Numbered from the stretch's first letter, positions 24,243 to 31,776 are shown. The stretch is 46,593 bases of DNA from Bacteroidales bacterium (GCA_017618625.1 JAFZTV010000005.1:1-46593), one strand, 5' to 3'. The notes: generated from the sequence alone by a model not told the origin. Numbers and translations: made by a program.

Positions 24243-25436
24243 ATGACTAAGCAAGAAATTGACGAAAAAATTAAAGCCCAATGGAGTGCGATGGAAACTA
24301 AGCAAGACTTTTTAAGGTTGCTTAATCTTTCCAATTGTGCGCTTTATGCGGAGAAAGCGCAACCTTTCACTTTTCGTCAGCTTCTTTTTCATGCCCATAC
24401 AACTCGGAATAAAAAAAGGTACGTTTCATTCAAAATTCCCAAAAAGAAAAAAGGTGAATTTCGAGTAATCGATGCACCCAATCCGACGTTGAAAAGTATG
24501 CAACGTGCATTGAACTATGCACTTCAGGTAATATATGAGCCCCATGCTGCTGCAATGGGCTTTGTTCCCGGCCGTTCAATTGTCAGCAATGCGCAATCCC
24601 ATACCAATAAAAGGTTTGTATATAATATCGACTTGAAGAATTTCTTTCCAAGCATTTCGTCAGGACGGGTGTTTGCAAGATTTCAAGCCAAACCATTTTC
24701 TTGCAATAAAGAAGTGGCGAGCTTGATTGCCGACCTTTGTTGCTATCGCAATGATTTCGGAACAGTGTTACCACAAGGTGCGCCGACTTCGCCAACCATT
24801 ACAAATATCATCTGTGACCGCCTTGATGTGAAGTTGACCCGATTAGCTACCGCATACGGGTTGCATTACACAAGGTATGCCGACGACATCACATTCAGCG
24901 GTATGAGCAATATGTTCGCCGAAGACGGGAGGTTTTGCCAATCGGTAAAGCACATCGTCGAAGACGAGGAGCATTTTACCATCAATAAAGACAAAACCAG
25001 GTTGTGCCATCGTGGCATACGCCAAGAGGTTACAGGGATAACGGTAAACGAAAAACCCAATGTGACGCGTGAGTATGTTAAACAGTTGCGTACGATGATT
25101 CACAATTGGGAAAGTCAGGGGTACGAACGGGCACAAGCCAGGTTCCTTGAAATATACAATAAGACGAATACCAGATACCATAAGGCAAAAGGGAATCATC
25201 ATATTGAGAATATCATTTCGGGGAAGTTGTTGTTCCTTAAAATGGTAAAGGGAGAGAATAATGCCCAGTACAAGAAACTTGATGAGCGATTGGTGGCTCT
25301 TGAAAGTACCCATACGGATCCCATCCCACAAAACCGTTCAAATGCTGTAATTCCCCCTGCTATGGGAGATAACATAATATCGAACGAAAAGGAGATTCTG
25401 GAAGAATTCATGACATTGAACAAATTATTGGAATAA
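24243..25436 (+). CDS. retron-type reverse transcriptase
   Basis: The 397-residue protein has the RT motifs in order: GEFRVIDAP (71-79), GFVPGRSIVSNAQSH with the retron NAxxH signature at 116-120, YNIDLKNFFPSI (127-138), LPQGAPTSPTITN (177-189), the catalytic YADD (212-215), and the retron VTG motif at 263-265 (QEVTGITVNE). It copies the msd part of the RNA encoded just upstream into a branched RNA-DNA (msDNA). The C-terminal 90 residues are less typical and may bind the effector or RNA. A hypothetical effector gene follows after 45 bp. No maturase or HNH part is seen, which separates it from group II introns. Confidence 0.93.
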   Translation: MTKQEIDEKIKAQWSAMETKQDFLRLLNLSNCALYAEKAQPFTFRQLLFHAHTTRNKKRYVSFKIPKKKKGEFRVIDAPNPTLKSMQRALNYALQVIYEPHAAAMGFVPGRSIVSNAQSHTNKRFVYNIDLKNFFPSISSGRVFARFQAKPFSCNKEVASLIADLCCYRNDFGTVLPQGAPTSPTITNIICDRLDVKLTRLATAYGLHYTRYADDITFSGMSNMFAEDGRFCQSVKHIVEDEEHFTINKDKTRLCHRGIRQEVTGITVNEKPNVTREYVKQLRTMIHNWESQGYERAQARFLEIYNKTNTRYHKAKGNHHIENIISGKLLFLKMVKGENNAQYKKLDERLVALESTHTDPIPQNRSNAVIPPAMGDNIISNEKEILEEFMTLNKLLE

Positions 25437-25481
25437 ACGTATAACAGAAAATCATAAAAATTGTAGTGCACGACAATAATT

Positions 25482-26393
25482 ATGACTGACAGAGAAAAGA
25501 TTATTGAACACATAAACAAGATTGACCAGTTTTCCCGACAACCGGGAAATGAGTGGTTATTGGCCGAACTGAGGAGTAGGTTTGGCCAAAGTATGTTAAA
25601 TGATGGAATCGCAGCAGATGTAAAAGAAATAAGAGCGGCGTTGCAAATTCGTGGTCAAAATAGTATTACATACAAGTTTATTTCCAATACTATTTTGAGA
25701 CATCAGTTGCTTATTGACAATCTTCGGATGGAGAACTATGCGATAGACCTTACTACAATAGACGAAACAGAACGTTTTTATTACTTTTGTGTTAATGCCT
25801 TTTATCAAGTTGAAAATCTGTTGAATTATTACTATCACACAACTTATTCCGATATTGGAAATTTGCTTGCTTATATTGAATCTATTACGAAAGAAACGCA
25901 ATACCCATTTAAAAGGAAAGGTGATGAAAAAAACGTTTCAAACATCGCTATGGAAAGAAAAATATATGCTTTTTGTAACGAATTTTTCCCATTCTCAAAC
26001 GATAGTACGGATTTTACCTATAAAATACTCTCAGATCTGAGGCAGGTGAGAAATGAAGGTCTCCATCGGTGCGATGTTATAAAGAAAGATACAAATGAAA
26101 AACTTTATGCGTTCTTTAAATATCAAGATTTCAACACCGTAAGAGCCTTGCTGAAAAAAGTGGCGAGTAAGATAGAAAATGAGCTTACTATGCCCAAGAT
26201 ATATAATGCCATAGTTACGAATGTTCTACCATCAGCCATTTGTATAAGATACAATAATAACGACACGGATTGCATAACCACAGGGAATGTAAAGAAATAC
26301 AAGGAAAATGATAGTTTGGTGATAGCTAAAACACCAAAAGGCAAGATAAGAATTCTTGAGCAAGTAAATGGGGAACAGGGAACTGGAGAATAA
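25482..26393 (+). CDS. putative retron effector with HEPN-like RNase signature
   Basis: The 303-residue protein is mostly helical. A helix YYFCVNAFYQVENLLNYYYH (about 100-119) and the later LSDLRQVRNEGLHR (183-196) together look like a HEPN domain; RNEGLH gives the Rx4H catalytic motif with Arg 190, Asn 191 and His 195. HEPN proteins are RNases found in many toxin and abortive-infection systems. The C-terminus (about 250-295) is beta-rich, like a small barrel. Its place 45 bp behind the retron RT, in the same A+T-rich segment, makes it the likely toxic effector. No other domain (nuclease, TOPRIM, TM) is recognised. The HEPN call rests on motif and helix pattern only. Confidence 0.65.
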   Translation: MTDREKIIEHINKIDQFSRQPGNEWLLAELRSRFGQSMLNDGIAADVKEIRAALQIRGQNSITYKFISNTILRHQLLIDNLRMENYAIDLTTIDETERFYYFCVNAFYQVENLLNYYYHTTYSDIGNLLAYIESITKETQYPFKRKGDEKNVSNIAMERKIYAFCNEFFPFSNDSTDFTYKILSDLRQVRNEGLHRCDVIKKDTNEKLYAFFKYQDFNTVRALLKKVASKIENELTMPKIYNAIVTNVLPSAICIRYNNNDTDCITTGNVKKYKENDSLVIAKTPKGKIRILEQVNGEQGTGE

Positions 26394-26423
26394 GTTAGTT
26401 AATATTATTAATGATAAATGCTT

Positions 26424-27200
26424 ATGATTAAGTATATTGTAAACGATAAAATGTATGATTTAAAAACGGATCCTAGATTTCTCATACCCTTTATGGACGA
26501 AAGCCGGAAATATGGAATGGTTAACCATGAAGGTGTTGTTGTGATAAAGCCTGAGTATGATGTGATTTTAAATGATTGTTACACATCAGAGATGTTGGTC
26601 GAAGTGGGGAAGTTATATGCCTATGGTTTTTATGAAGGAGGTAATCGTGTCAGGTCGTATGTGAATTATAAATACGGATTGATTGATACTTTTGGAAATA
26701 TAGTTCTTCCTGTTGAATACAGAAATATAATGTTTAGCAGCGATAATAGATTATTAACACTTCAGTCATGGGATGAACCCACTCATAAATACGGTGTGTG
26801 TGACAAGAATGGGAATATATTAATTCCATTCGGAGAGTTTTGTTGGATTGATGGATTTGACAAAGGGTTTGCGCGAGCGAAGAAAGGGGATATGTGGGGA
26901 ATAATCAATGCGAAAGGAGAAGAACTTTTGCCATTTGTGTATAAAAAAATCTGGAATTTCTATGGAAAAGATATGTTGTTCACTACAGTGGAGTTGATGT
27001 CGGGGAGAAAAAAAGTAATATATTTTCATGATTTTGAACCAAGCCTACCATATCCATCTTTTAAGAAATCGAATGTTGAAAATTATGAATATGGGGACAG
27101 TCGAGAGGTGGAACTGGATAAGTGGGATGCGCTAACCGATGGACAGTATGGCGATATGCCAGATGATTTTGACGGTGATTATAGCTTTATGGGCTATTGA
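26424..27200 (+). CDS. WG-repeat protein downstream of the retron
   Basis: The protein (258 residues from ATG 26424; ATG 26418 also possible) carries four WG-type repeats: KYGMVNHEGVVVIKPEYD, KYGLIDTFGNIVLPVEY, KYGVCDKNGNILIPF and MWGIINAKGEELLPFVY. WG repeats form beta structures thought to mediate binding. The C-terminal tail is acidic (DDFDGDYSFMGY). The gene starts about 30 bp after the putative effector and shares its base composition, so it may be a third retron component or simply another cargo gene. Enzyme motifs are absent. Confidence 0.7.
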   Translation: MIKYIVNDKMYDLKTDPRFLIPFMDESRKYGMVNHEGVVVIKPEYDVILNDCYTSEMLVEVGKLYAYGFYEGGNRVRSYVNYKYGLIDTFGNIVLPVEYRNIMFSSDNRLLTLQSWDEPTHKYGVCDKNGNILIPFGEFCWIDGFDKGFARAKKGDMWGIINAKGEELLPFVYKKIWNFYGKDMLFTTVELMSGRKKVIYFHDFEPSLPYPSFKKSNVENYEYGDSREVELDKWDALTDGQYGDMPDDFDGDYSFMGY

Positions 27201-27288
27201 TGATATGGAGACGTGTAAAGCAAATCAAGATAACGGTTAATGGAAGTGCATTAATTTGTTTGTTATAACAACTCGCACGGGTTAAAAC

Positions 27289-27570
27289 GTGTTCAATTTC
27301 GCTCCGCAGGCAATCGACGCCGTATTGCCAGAAGGATGGGCGGTGTTGGCGGCAGAATGTAACGCCAACTACGACTACACGACCGTGAAGTTCTACGGTG
27401 ACCACTTTTGCTGTATGGTTGAGACGTCGGTGAAAAGCACCAAAGATTTTCTCAACGAATACCGTTTTGCGATAGATAAGATAAATGAGACGCTAAAGGG
27501 TATGGAGGCAAACGCCAAAAGGGTGGCCGAACAGTTCCCGGCAAGGCGAAGGGCGGGATTTGTTATATGA
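27289..27570 (+). CDS. small hypothetical protein (93 aa, GTG start)
   Basis: The frame opens with GTG 27289 and contains a plausible folded core (AVLPEGWAVLAAECNANYDYTTVKFYGDHFCCMVE) and a helical C-terminus. Codon use looks coding and unlike the A+T-rich retron genes before it. There is no ATG near the start, so it may be the remnant of a longer gene or use GTG. No family is recognised. Confidence 0.45.
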   Translation: MFNFAPQAIDAVLPEGWAVLAAECNANYDYTTVKFYGDHFCCMVETSVKSTKDFLNEYRFAIDKINETLKGMEANAKRVAEQFPARRRAGFVI

Positions 27571-27590
27571 TCTACTGCCCACAAGGCGTT

Positions 27591-27639
27591 GCGCAAAAAG
27601 GCTGCACAGCGCAACTATATCTTTGCATGCGAAAACGAA
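27591..27639 (+). promoter_or_regulatory. promoter-like module, copy C
   Basis: GCGCAAAAAG (27591-27600) followed by -7 box TATCTTTG (27618-27625) and gcgaaaacga repeats the layout of copies A and B. It would serve the small acidic gene and the DUF3127 gene downstream. Confidence 0.65.
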
Positions 27640-27687
27640 TCAATAAACCTTTAACAGTTGCGCCCGACACGTATCAGGGATATTATC

Positions 27688-27816
27688 ATGTACGACGACT
27701 ATGAAGACGAATCGGAATTTGCAGGAACTTACGTCCACGATGTGGCGGGTTGGAGCGACGAGGATATCTATGACGTTCTCGACGGCGAGCCGGAAGCTTA
27801 TTGGAACATTGATTAG
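27688..27816 (+). CDS. small acidic protein (42 aa)
   Basis: The frame from ATG 27688 to TAG 27814-27816 encodes 42 residues, nearly a third Asp or Glu, ending GEPEAYWNID. It lies between a promoter-like module and the DUF3127 gene (22 bp apart), in frame-consistent coding sequence. Small acidic proteins of this kind are seen near SSB-like genes on Bacteroidota accessory DNA; the role is unknown. Confidence 0.5.
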   Translation: MYDDYEDESEFAGTYVHDVAGWSDEDIYDVLDGEPEAYWNID

Positions 27817-27838
27817 TAATGATTAAAAAACAAAAACC

Positions 27839-28258
27839 ATGGAAATTAACGGAACAATCATCAAAATCCTCCCTGTGGAGGAGGTGACTTTCAACGACGG
27901 AACCAAGAAGCTCAAAGGTGGCTTCGTCATTATGCGCGAGGGTGAATTCCCCAAGCCTGTGGCCTTTGAGCTCTTTGGAGAAGACAGGGTCGCTATGTTG
28001 TCCAACATCGCCGCCGGAATACCTGTAAAGGTGAACTTCTATGCCGACAGCCACGAAGGGAAGAACGGCAACTACTACACCACTTTGAAATGTCTCTCCA
28101 TCACGCCGCTTGTGATGCAGAATTCGTCTAATATCACGATGCCAGCGGTTCAGTATCCTCAAGCTGTCCCACCATCGGCGGTCAATCCGGGTGCGTCGGA
28201 AGTTTCTGCACAGGGAACAGCCGGGTTGCCGACTGATGACGATCTGCCGCCGTTCTAA
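27839..28258 (+). CDS. DUF3127 SSB-like protein
   Basis: The 139-residue protein has an OB-fold-like N-terminal domain (EINGTIIKILPVEEV..., KPVAFELFGEDRVAML, NFYADSHEGKNGNYYTTLKCLSI; about 1-88) of the DUF3127 type, then a flexible Pro/Ala/Ser linker and the C-terminal tip DDDLPPF. This is the plan of single-stranded DNA-binding proteins, whose acidic DDDLPF-like tip recruits replication and repair partners. The small acidic gene is just upstream. It likely belongs to accessory or phage-like DNA rather than being the housekeeping SSB. Confidence 0.75.
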   Translation: MEINGTIIKILPVEEVTFNDGTKKLKGGFVIMREGEFPKPVAFELFGEDRVAMLSNIAAGIPVKVNFYADSHEGKNGNYYTTLKCLSITPLVMQNSSNITMPAVQYPQAVPPSAVNPGASEVSAQGTAGLPTDDDLPPF

Positions 28259-28267
28259 AGAATGGCT

Positions 28268-28283
28268 AATGACACTTAATGAC
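28268..28283 (+). repeat. 16-bp direct repeat, left copy
   Basis: AATGACACTTAATGAC here is identical to 30395-30410. The pair flanks the 475-aa gene and the metallophosphoesterase gene. Confidence 0.8.
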
Positions 28284-28309
28284 GCATTGTGGGGTGTGAC
28301 TTTTATTTG

Positions 28310-28317
28310 TACCTTTG
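28310..28317 (+). promoter_or_regulatory. promoter -7 box of the 475-aa gene
   Basis: TACCTTTG with TTG at 28288-28290 in the -33 region; the start codon is 43 bp further on. Confidence 0.6.
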
Positions 28318-28360
28318 TAGGCGTCAAAAGAGTTATCAAACACGTTAATCAGCTGTAATC

Positions 28361-29788
28361 ATGAACACTGCAGAAATAAAGAAGCAAATATTGAGTCTTT
28401 GGTTTGACAAGGATTTTGCCGACGGGAAAAGTATTGCAAATTCACTTGCGAGGACTTTGCCGGACAAAGACTTGCTTGACCTTGTGGAAGAATATTGCTT
28501 CGCCAAGGGACAACAGATGTTCTGGATCGACACAAAAGACGGGGCTCTCAAATATATTTATTTCGTCGATATCGCAATGAAACGGGGTTTGGCGCATAGG
28601 CTTGCATTGAGACAAAGGAAACCTATCGAGCGGCTCATCGAAGAGTTGTCGTCGAATGGCTGCAAGCGGAAAGTGGCTCTGCGCGAACAGCTGAAGAACA
28701 GGTATATTCTGGCATCGGACACCGACAAGCGGAAAACGCTGCTGTTCATGCTTAATCAACCCACCAAGGCGGAACGTATATGGGCCTATTCGAGGGTAAA
28801 AAAGATGTGGGACGAGGAGTACCGTGAGAGTGTTGCGAGAGTATTCGAGAAATATGGCGACTACGACGTGGTGCCGTTGATAATGAATCATTTTCCGGTA
28901 GATTATATCTATCAGCATAAGGAAAAATTGGCAGAATTGTCGGATTGGAGTTGGGTGTATAAGCGCATCGGAAAGGATTATCCCCAGGAGGTCAAACTGG
29001 AAAATCTTTCGCATATTTCACAACTACGGGTCATCGCATTTCTGAAATTGCATGACCGTTCTACCAATGTGGAGGATATGCTGTATCGTAATATCGCTGC
29101 GGAGGTGGCAGCACTTCTTACGTGGGAGGAGGTGTTTCGTGTTGAAGACTTTATTGACTTTAGGAACTATAGAAGTCCGTTTGGGAAGCATGATGATGTG
29201 CATTATCACCGCGACAGCCCTTGGGTGAATCACCCCGGATACTACTTTCCCAGGTATTTCAGCTTTCAGGAATTCGAAGATTTGTATTTTTTTCCGTATA
29301 CTAAAGCTCTTTCGCTAATGGATTTTACGGGGGTACGCTTGGCACTTTGGGTGATGGGGCAGGTTGGGATGACGGATGCCATACTACGTTTCTCGGAGAT
29401 AGACAAAGAGCTGTCGGAGGTTTTTGAATTTGAATATGAAGCTGAACTCAATGTGCCACAAATGATTTTCGATTGGCTGCTGAAAGTGTATGATGCTATC
29501 AACGTGAAGCGTTTGGGTTGGAAGCCGCTCTCGGAAAGGTATCGCAGATTGCTTACATATTATCAGGTTAGCTGCATGTTTAGACAACGGGAGATCACTG
29601 GCACTAAGCAGGTTAATCCACCTGATGATTCAGGAGATGTGCCAAATTTTAGTTCGAAAATAAATGAACAGGAAGCCGATATCATGGTCGATTTTGAGCA
29701 CGACGACCCAAAGAAGGTTTCTGAACAAATCAGGAGTGCCTTTTCAGAACGTTTTGCGGGACAATCTGAAAATGATTTTGATGTTTGA
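28361..29788 (+). CDS. large hypothetical protein (475 aa)
   Basis: No family is recognised. The protein is soluble, helical and rich in aromatic and charged residues, with segments such as QMFWIDTKDGALKYIYFVDIA, DYDVVPLIMNHFPVDYIYQH and LAELSDWSWVYKRIG that suggest helical-repeat structure. The last 60 residues are polar and probably disordered. A clear promoter precedes it, and the metallophosphoesterase gene follows after 32 bp. The two are framed by 16-bp direct repeats, so they may form one acquired unit. The full open frame and coding-like composition make it a real gene. Confidence 0.7.
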   Translation: MNTAEIKKQILSLWFDKDFADGKSIANSLARTLPDKDLLDLVEEYCFAKGQQMFWIDTKDGALKYIYFVDIAMKRGLAHRLALRQRKPIERLIEELSSNGCKRKVALREQLKNRYILASDTDKRKTLLFMLNQPTKAERIWAYSRVKKMWDEEYRESVARVFEKYGDYDVVPLIMNHFPVDYIYQHKEKLAELSDWSWVYKRIGKDYPQEVKLENLSHISQLRVIAFLKLHDRSTNVEDMLYRNIAAEVAALLTWEEVFRVEDFIDFRNYRSPFGKHDDVHYHRDSPWVNHPGYYFPRYFSFQEFEDLYFFPYTKALSLMDFTGVRLALWVMGQVGMTDAILRFSEIDKELSEVFEFEYEAELNVPQMIFDWLLKVYDAINVKRLGWKPLSERYRRLLTYYQVSCMFRQREITGTKQVNPPDDSGDVPNFSSKINEQEADIMVDFEHDDPKKVSEQIRSAFSERFAGQSENDFDV

Positions 29789-29820
29789 GACAAAAGACTT
29801 TGACTTACAATAGTATCAGA

Positions 29821-30399
29821 ATGACCATACTGCATATATCAGATACTCACGGTAGGCACAAGGAGCTCGGAGTGCTTCCGCCTGCCGATATTTTGGTTCA
29901 TACTGGAGATCTGAGCAACTATGGTTCTGAAGACGAGGTTTTGTCGGCCATAGAATGGCTTATGACGTTGCCTTACCGTCACAAGATTTTTGTGGCAGGG
30001 AATCACGACTTCTGTTTGTTCGATGCGGAAAATATTGAGGGATTACCCGACAATGTCCATTTTCTGCACAATAATGGGGTTGTGGTTGACGGCATTTCTT
30101 TTTACGGCATCACTTTTACAAATCCCTCGGTGCCGGACAAAACAACTGCCGATGTGCTTATTTCACACGAACCGCCTCGGGGTATTCTCGACTATGAAAA
30201 TGATACTCATTGGGGTTCGGAAAAGGTTTTACTATTGGTGAGCAAATTGCATCCGAAATATCATCTATTTGGTCATGTCCACGGCAACAACGGAATTGTC
30301 ACGATAGAAGAAACCACCTTTGTAAATAGTTCAATCATGAACCGTAACAACTGTATGGACAACCCTCCAAGGTTAATCAAATATGATTTTGACAAATGA
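29821..30399 (+). CDS. calcineurin-like metallophosphoesterase
   Basis: From ATG 29821 the protein has 192 residues with the family's metal-ligand motifs: ISDTHGRH (6-13), ILVHTGDLSNYG, VAGNHDF, ISHEPPRG and FGHVHGNNG. Such enzymes cleave phosphodiesters or nucleotides; this short form resembles the widespread MPPED-like group. An upstream extension to 29785 (TTG) would add 12 residues before the first strand and is unlikely. The stop codon TGA forms part of the right 16-bp direct repeat. Confidence 0.85.
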   Translation: MTILHISDTHGRHKELGVLPPADILVHTGDLSNYGSEDEVLSAIEWLMTLPYRHKIFVAGNHDFCLFDAENIEGLPDNVHFLHNNGVVVDGISFYGITFTNPSVPDKTTADVLISHEPPRGILDYENDTHWGSEKVLLLVSKLHPKYHLFGHVHGNNGIVTIEETTFVNSSIMNRNNCMDNPPRLIKYDFDK

Positions 30400-30410
30400 C
30401 ACTTAATGAC
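30395..30410 (+). repeat. 16-bp direct repeat, right copy
   Basis: AATGACACTTAATGAC, identical to 28268-28283, overlapping the stop codon of the metallophosphoesterase gene. Bases 30411-30560 hold three ctgaaac words and no gene. Confidence 0.8.
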
Positions 30411-30565
30411 ACCTAACATTTAGCGGTTGGTGGTCGGTGTTTGGTTTTGGTGTTTTTTTCTGATTGGGTTGCTGATTTTGAACTGAAACACTGAAACAAC
30501 TGAAACGCTTTCTAAAAGTTTCTTAAAAAAACGGTGTGTGTTCGTAAACCGCAATGGAAGTGTTG

Positions 30566-30573
30566 TACTTTTG
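30566..30573 (+). promoter_or_regulatory. promoter -7 box upstream of the 11-bp array
   Basis: TACTTTTG followed by CA. A transcript from here would carry the 11-bp array in a leader of about 310 nt before the small basic gene at 30894. Confidence 0.55.
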
Positions 30574-30654
30574 CATCTCGATTGGTGATGGATGTGGGGT
30601 AGTCGGCTGGCGGTCAATACTATAGATATGATTTTCGTTTCGGGGTTGGTATAT

Positions 30655-30784
30655 CGCCCACCCAGCTCCCACCCAGCTCCCACCCAGCTCCCACCTAACT
30701 CCCACCTAACTCCCACCTAACTCCCACCCAACTCCCACTCAACTCCCACTCAACTCCCGGCTAACGCCCACCTGACTCCCAGCT
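30655..30784. repeat. 11-bp tandem array (aactcccacct), G-rich on the minus strand
   Basis: Eleven full units start at 30664 and every 11 bases to 30774, with variants agctcccaccc, aactcccacct, aactcccactc and gactcccagct; a partial unit precedes them. The minus strand has closely spaced GGG runs (GGGTGGGAGCTGGGTGGG) that satisfy the usual G-quadruplex pattern. Confidence 0.92.
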
Positions 30785-30893
30785 CTTTTTTCGGCTTGGG
30801 GATTTCGCGATTCAAAATGGGATTAACTCCGTATGCGTTCGGTGTATTCTCTGTATTAACTTGCTTAAAACTGATACTTGAATTTCAAAAACC

Positions 30894-31070
30894 ATGAAAA
30901 ACCACAAGAAAAACCGTAAAGTGCCTTTGGCTTTAATCGCTGTGCGAAAGGGTAACCGCGAGGCGGAACGCGAGCTGCTCGGCGACGGTTTCCACGTCCG
31001 TACCCGCGTGAAGAAAAGCAAGAAGGTGTACTCGCGCAAGGCGAAACACCGCGGGCAGGACGAGGGTTGA
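30894..31070 (+). CDS. small basic protein (58 aa)
   Basis: ATG 30894 to TGA 31068-31070 encodes 58 residues, very rich in Lys and Arg: KNRKVPLALIAVRKGNREAE near the N-terminus and KKSKKVYSRKAKHRG near the end. I recognise this as a type of small basic protein that occurs in several Bacteroidales genomes without assigned role. Its charge suggests RNA or DNA binding (inference). A clear hairpin terminator follows 26 bp after the stop, and the leader contains the 11-bp array. Confidence 0.7.
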   Translation: MKNHKKNRKVPLALIAVRKGNREAERELLGDGFHVRTRVKKSKKVYSRKAKHRGQDEG

Positions 31071-31096
31071 CGGTAAGAGTTTGACAATGCGACAAT

Positions 31097-31130
31097 CCCA
31101 CGCCTGAACTGTTCAAGCGTGGGTTTTTCG
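31097..31130 (+). terminator. Rho-independent terminator after the small basic gene
   Basis: CCCACGC (31097-31103) pairs with GCGTGGG (31117-31123), with inner TGA/TCA pairs, followed by TTTTTCGTTTT. Stem plus T tract are both good. Confidence 0.85.
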
Positions 31131-31136
31131 TTTTGT

Positions 31137-31175
31137 GCGCAAAAAGGTTGCGTTGTGACGCAGTACTTTTGCATT
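31137..31175 (+). promoter_or_regulatory. promoter-like module, copy D
   Basis: GCGCAAAAAG (31137-31146) with -7 box TACTTTTG (31164-31171) directly after a terminator. An ATG follows at 31176, so an RNA starting near 31178 would be leaderless or miss that ATG. Confidence 0.6.
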
Positions 31176-31273
31176 ATGGGATTCTTTGTCGTCGGCACCC
31201 CTGCGTTGGTGAGCTTATAGATTCCGTAGAATTTGAGAATGGTGGGACAGCTCCCTCTGGAACGGCCTTTTAA
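31176..31273 (+). pseudogene. possible broken mini-gene
   Basis: ATG 31176 opens a 14-codon frame (MGFFVVGTPALVSL) ending at TAG 31218. In another frame the next 19 codons read LIDSVEFENGGTAPSGTAF before TAA 31271. A one-base insertion near 31215 would join them into a smooth 32-residue peptide. It may be a decayed gene, a sequencing slip or chance; nothing in it names a function. Confidence 0.25.
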
Positions 31274-31776
31274 GGGGTTTGCTATGTGCAATAGTTTGAA
31301 TTACAGCAGTAAGGCTCTCGACTTTTGGGGCGAAAGTGAATTAACACCATGTTGAAAAGGGGTGATTTTGGATGGGTGTTGATAAAAAAAATCCGGTGCT
31401 GACAATGTGGAGATTGAAGACGGGGAGAAATGCTTGTCGGCTGAAAACTAAGCAAATATAATGAAAATGTATATTATTGAAATACTGCAAGATATGGGGA
31501 GTTTATAACTTTCGGGCGTTGTTGAAAAAGTGGGCGTTTTTCTCCCATAATTTTGCAAGTCGGGAGTCGGGACGAGGGATGTGGCTTAAGGCTCTCGAAC
31601 TGACGGAGATGAATTGAAAAGGAGAGTTTACGAAATGGATAACGAATTGATAACTAGGGTTGTAATGGTAATGGAATAGAAATAAACAGAGATATAGAGA
31701 AGAAATAGAACAGGATTAGTGGTTGGTGGTCAGCGGTCAGAAAATAATTAATAATAATCTTAAAACTGGAATTGAT
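31274..31776. other. gene-free stretch before the 4-TM gene
   Basis: About 500 bases with no convincing frame. A promoter-like TAATTTTG stands at 31548-31555 with TTG at 31522-31524, which could start the transcript toward 31777 with a leader near 215 nt. No RNA gene is recognised. Confidence 0.5.

Noticed and set aside
24243..25436. Diversity-generating retroelement or group II intron RT
   Set aside because: No template/variable repeat pair, no accessory protein, no intron domain V or maturase/HNH; NAxxH, VTG and the a1/a2 ncRNA point to a retron.
30655..30784. Coding repeat protein on the minus strand (Gly/Trp-rich frame)
   Set aside because: The 11-bp unit shifts frame each repeat, the product is pure low complexity, and there is no start context; the array is better seen as non-coding.
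31176..31290. tRNA or other structured RNA gene behind promoter copy D
   Set aside because: No cloverleaf or known RNA fold can be drawn; only short stems are present.
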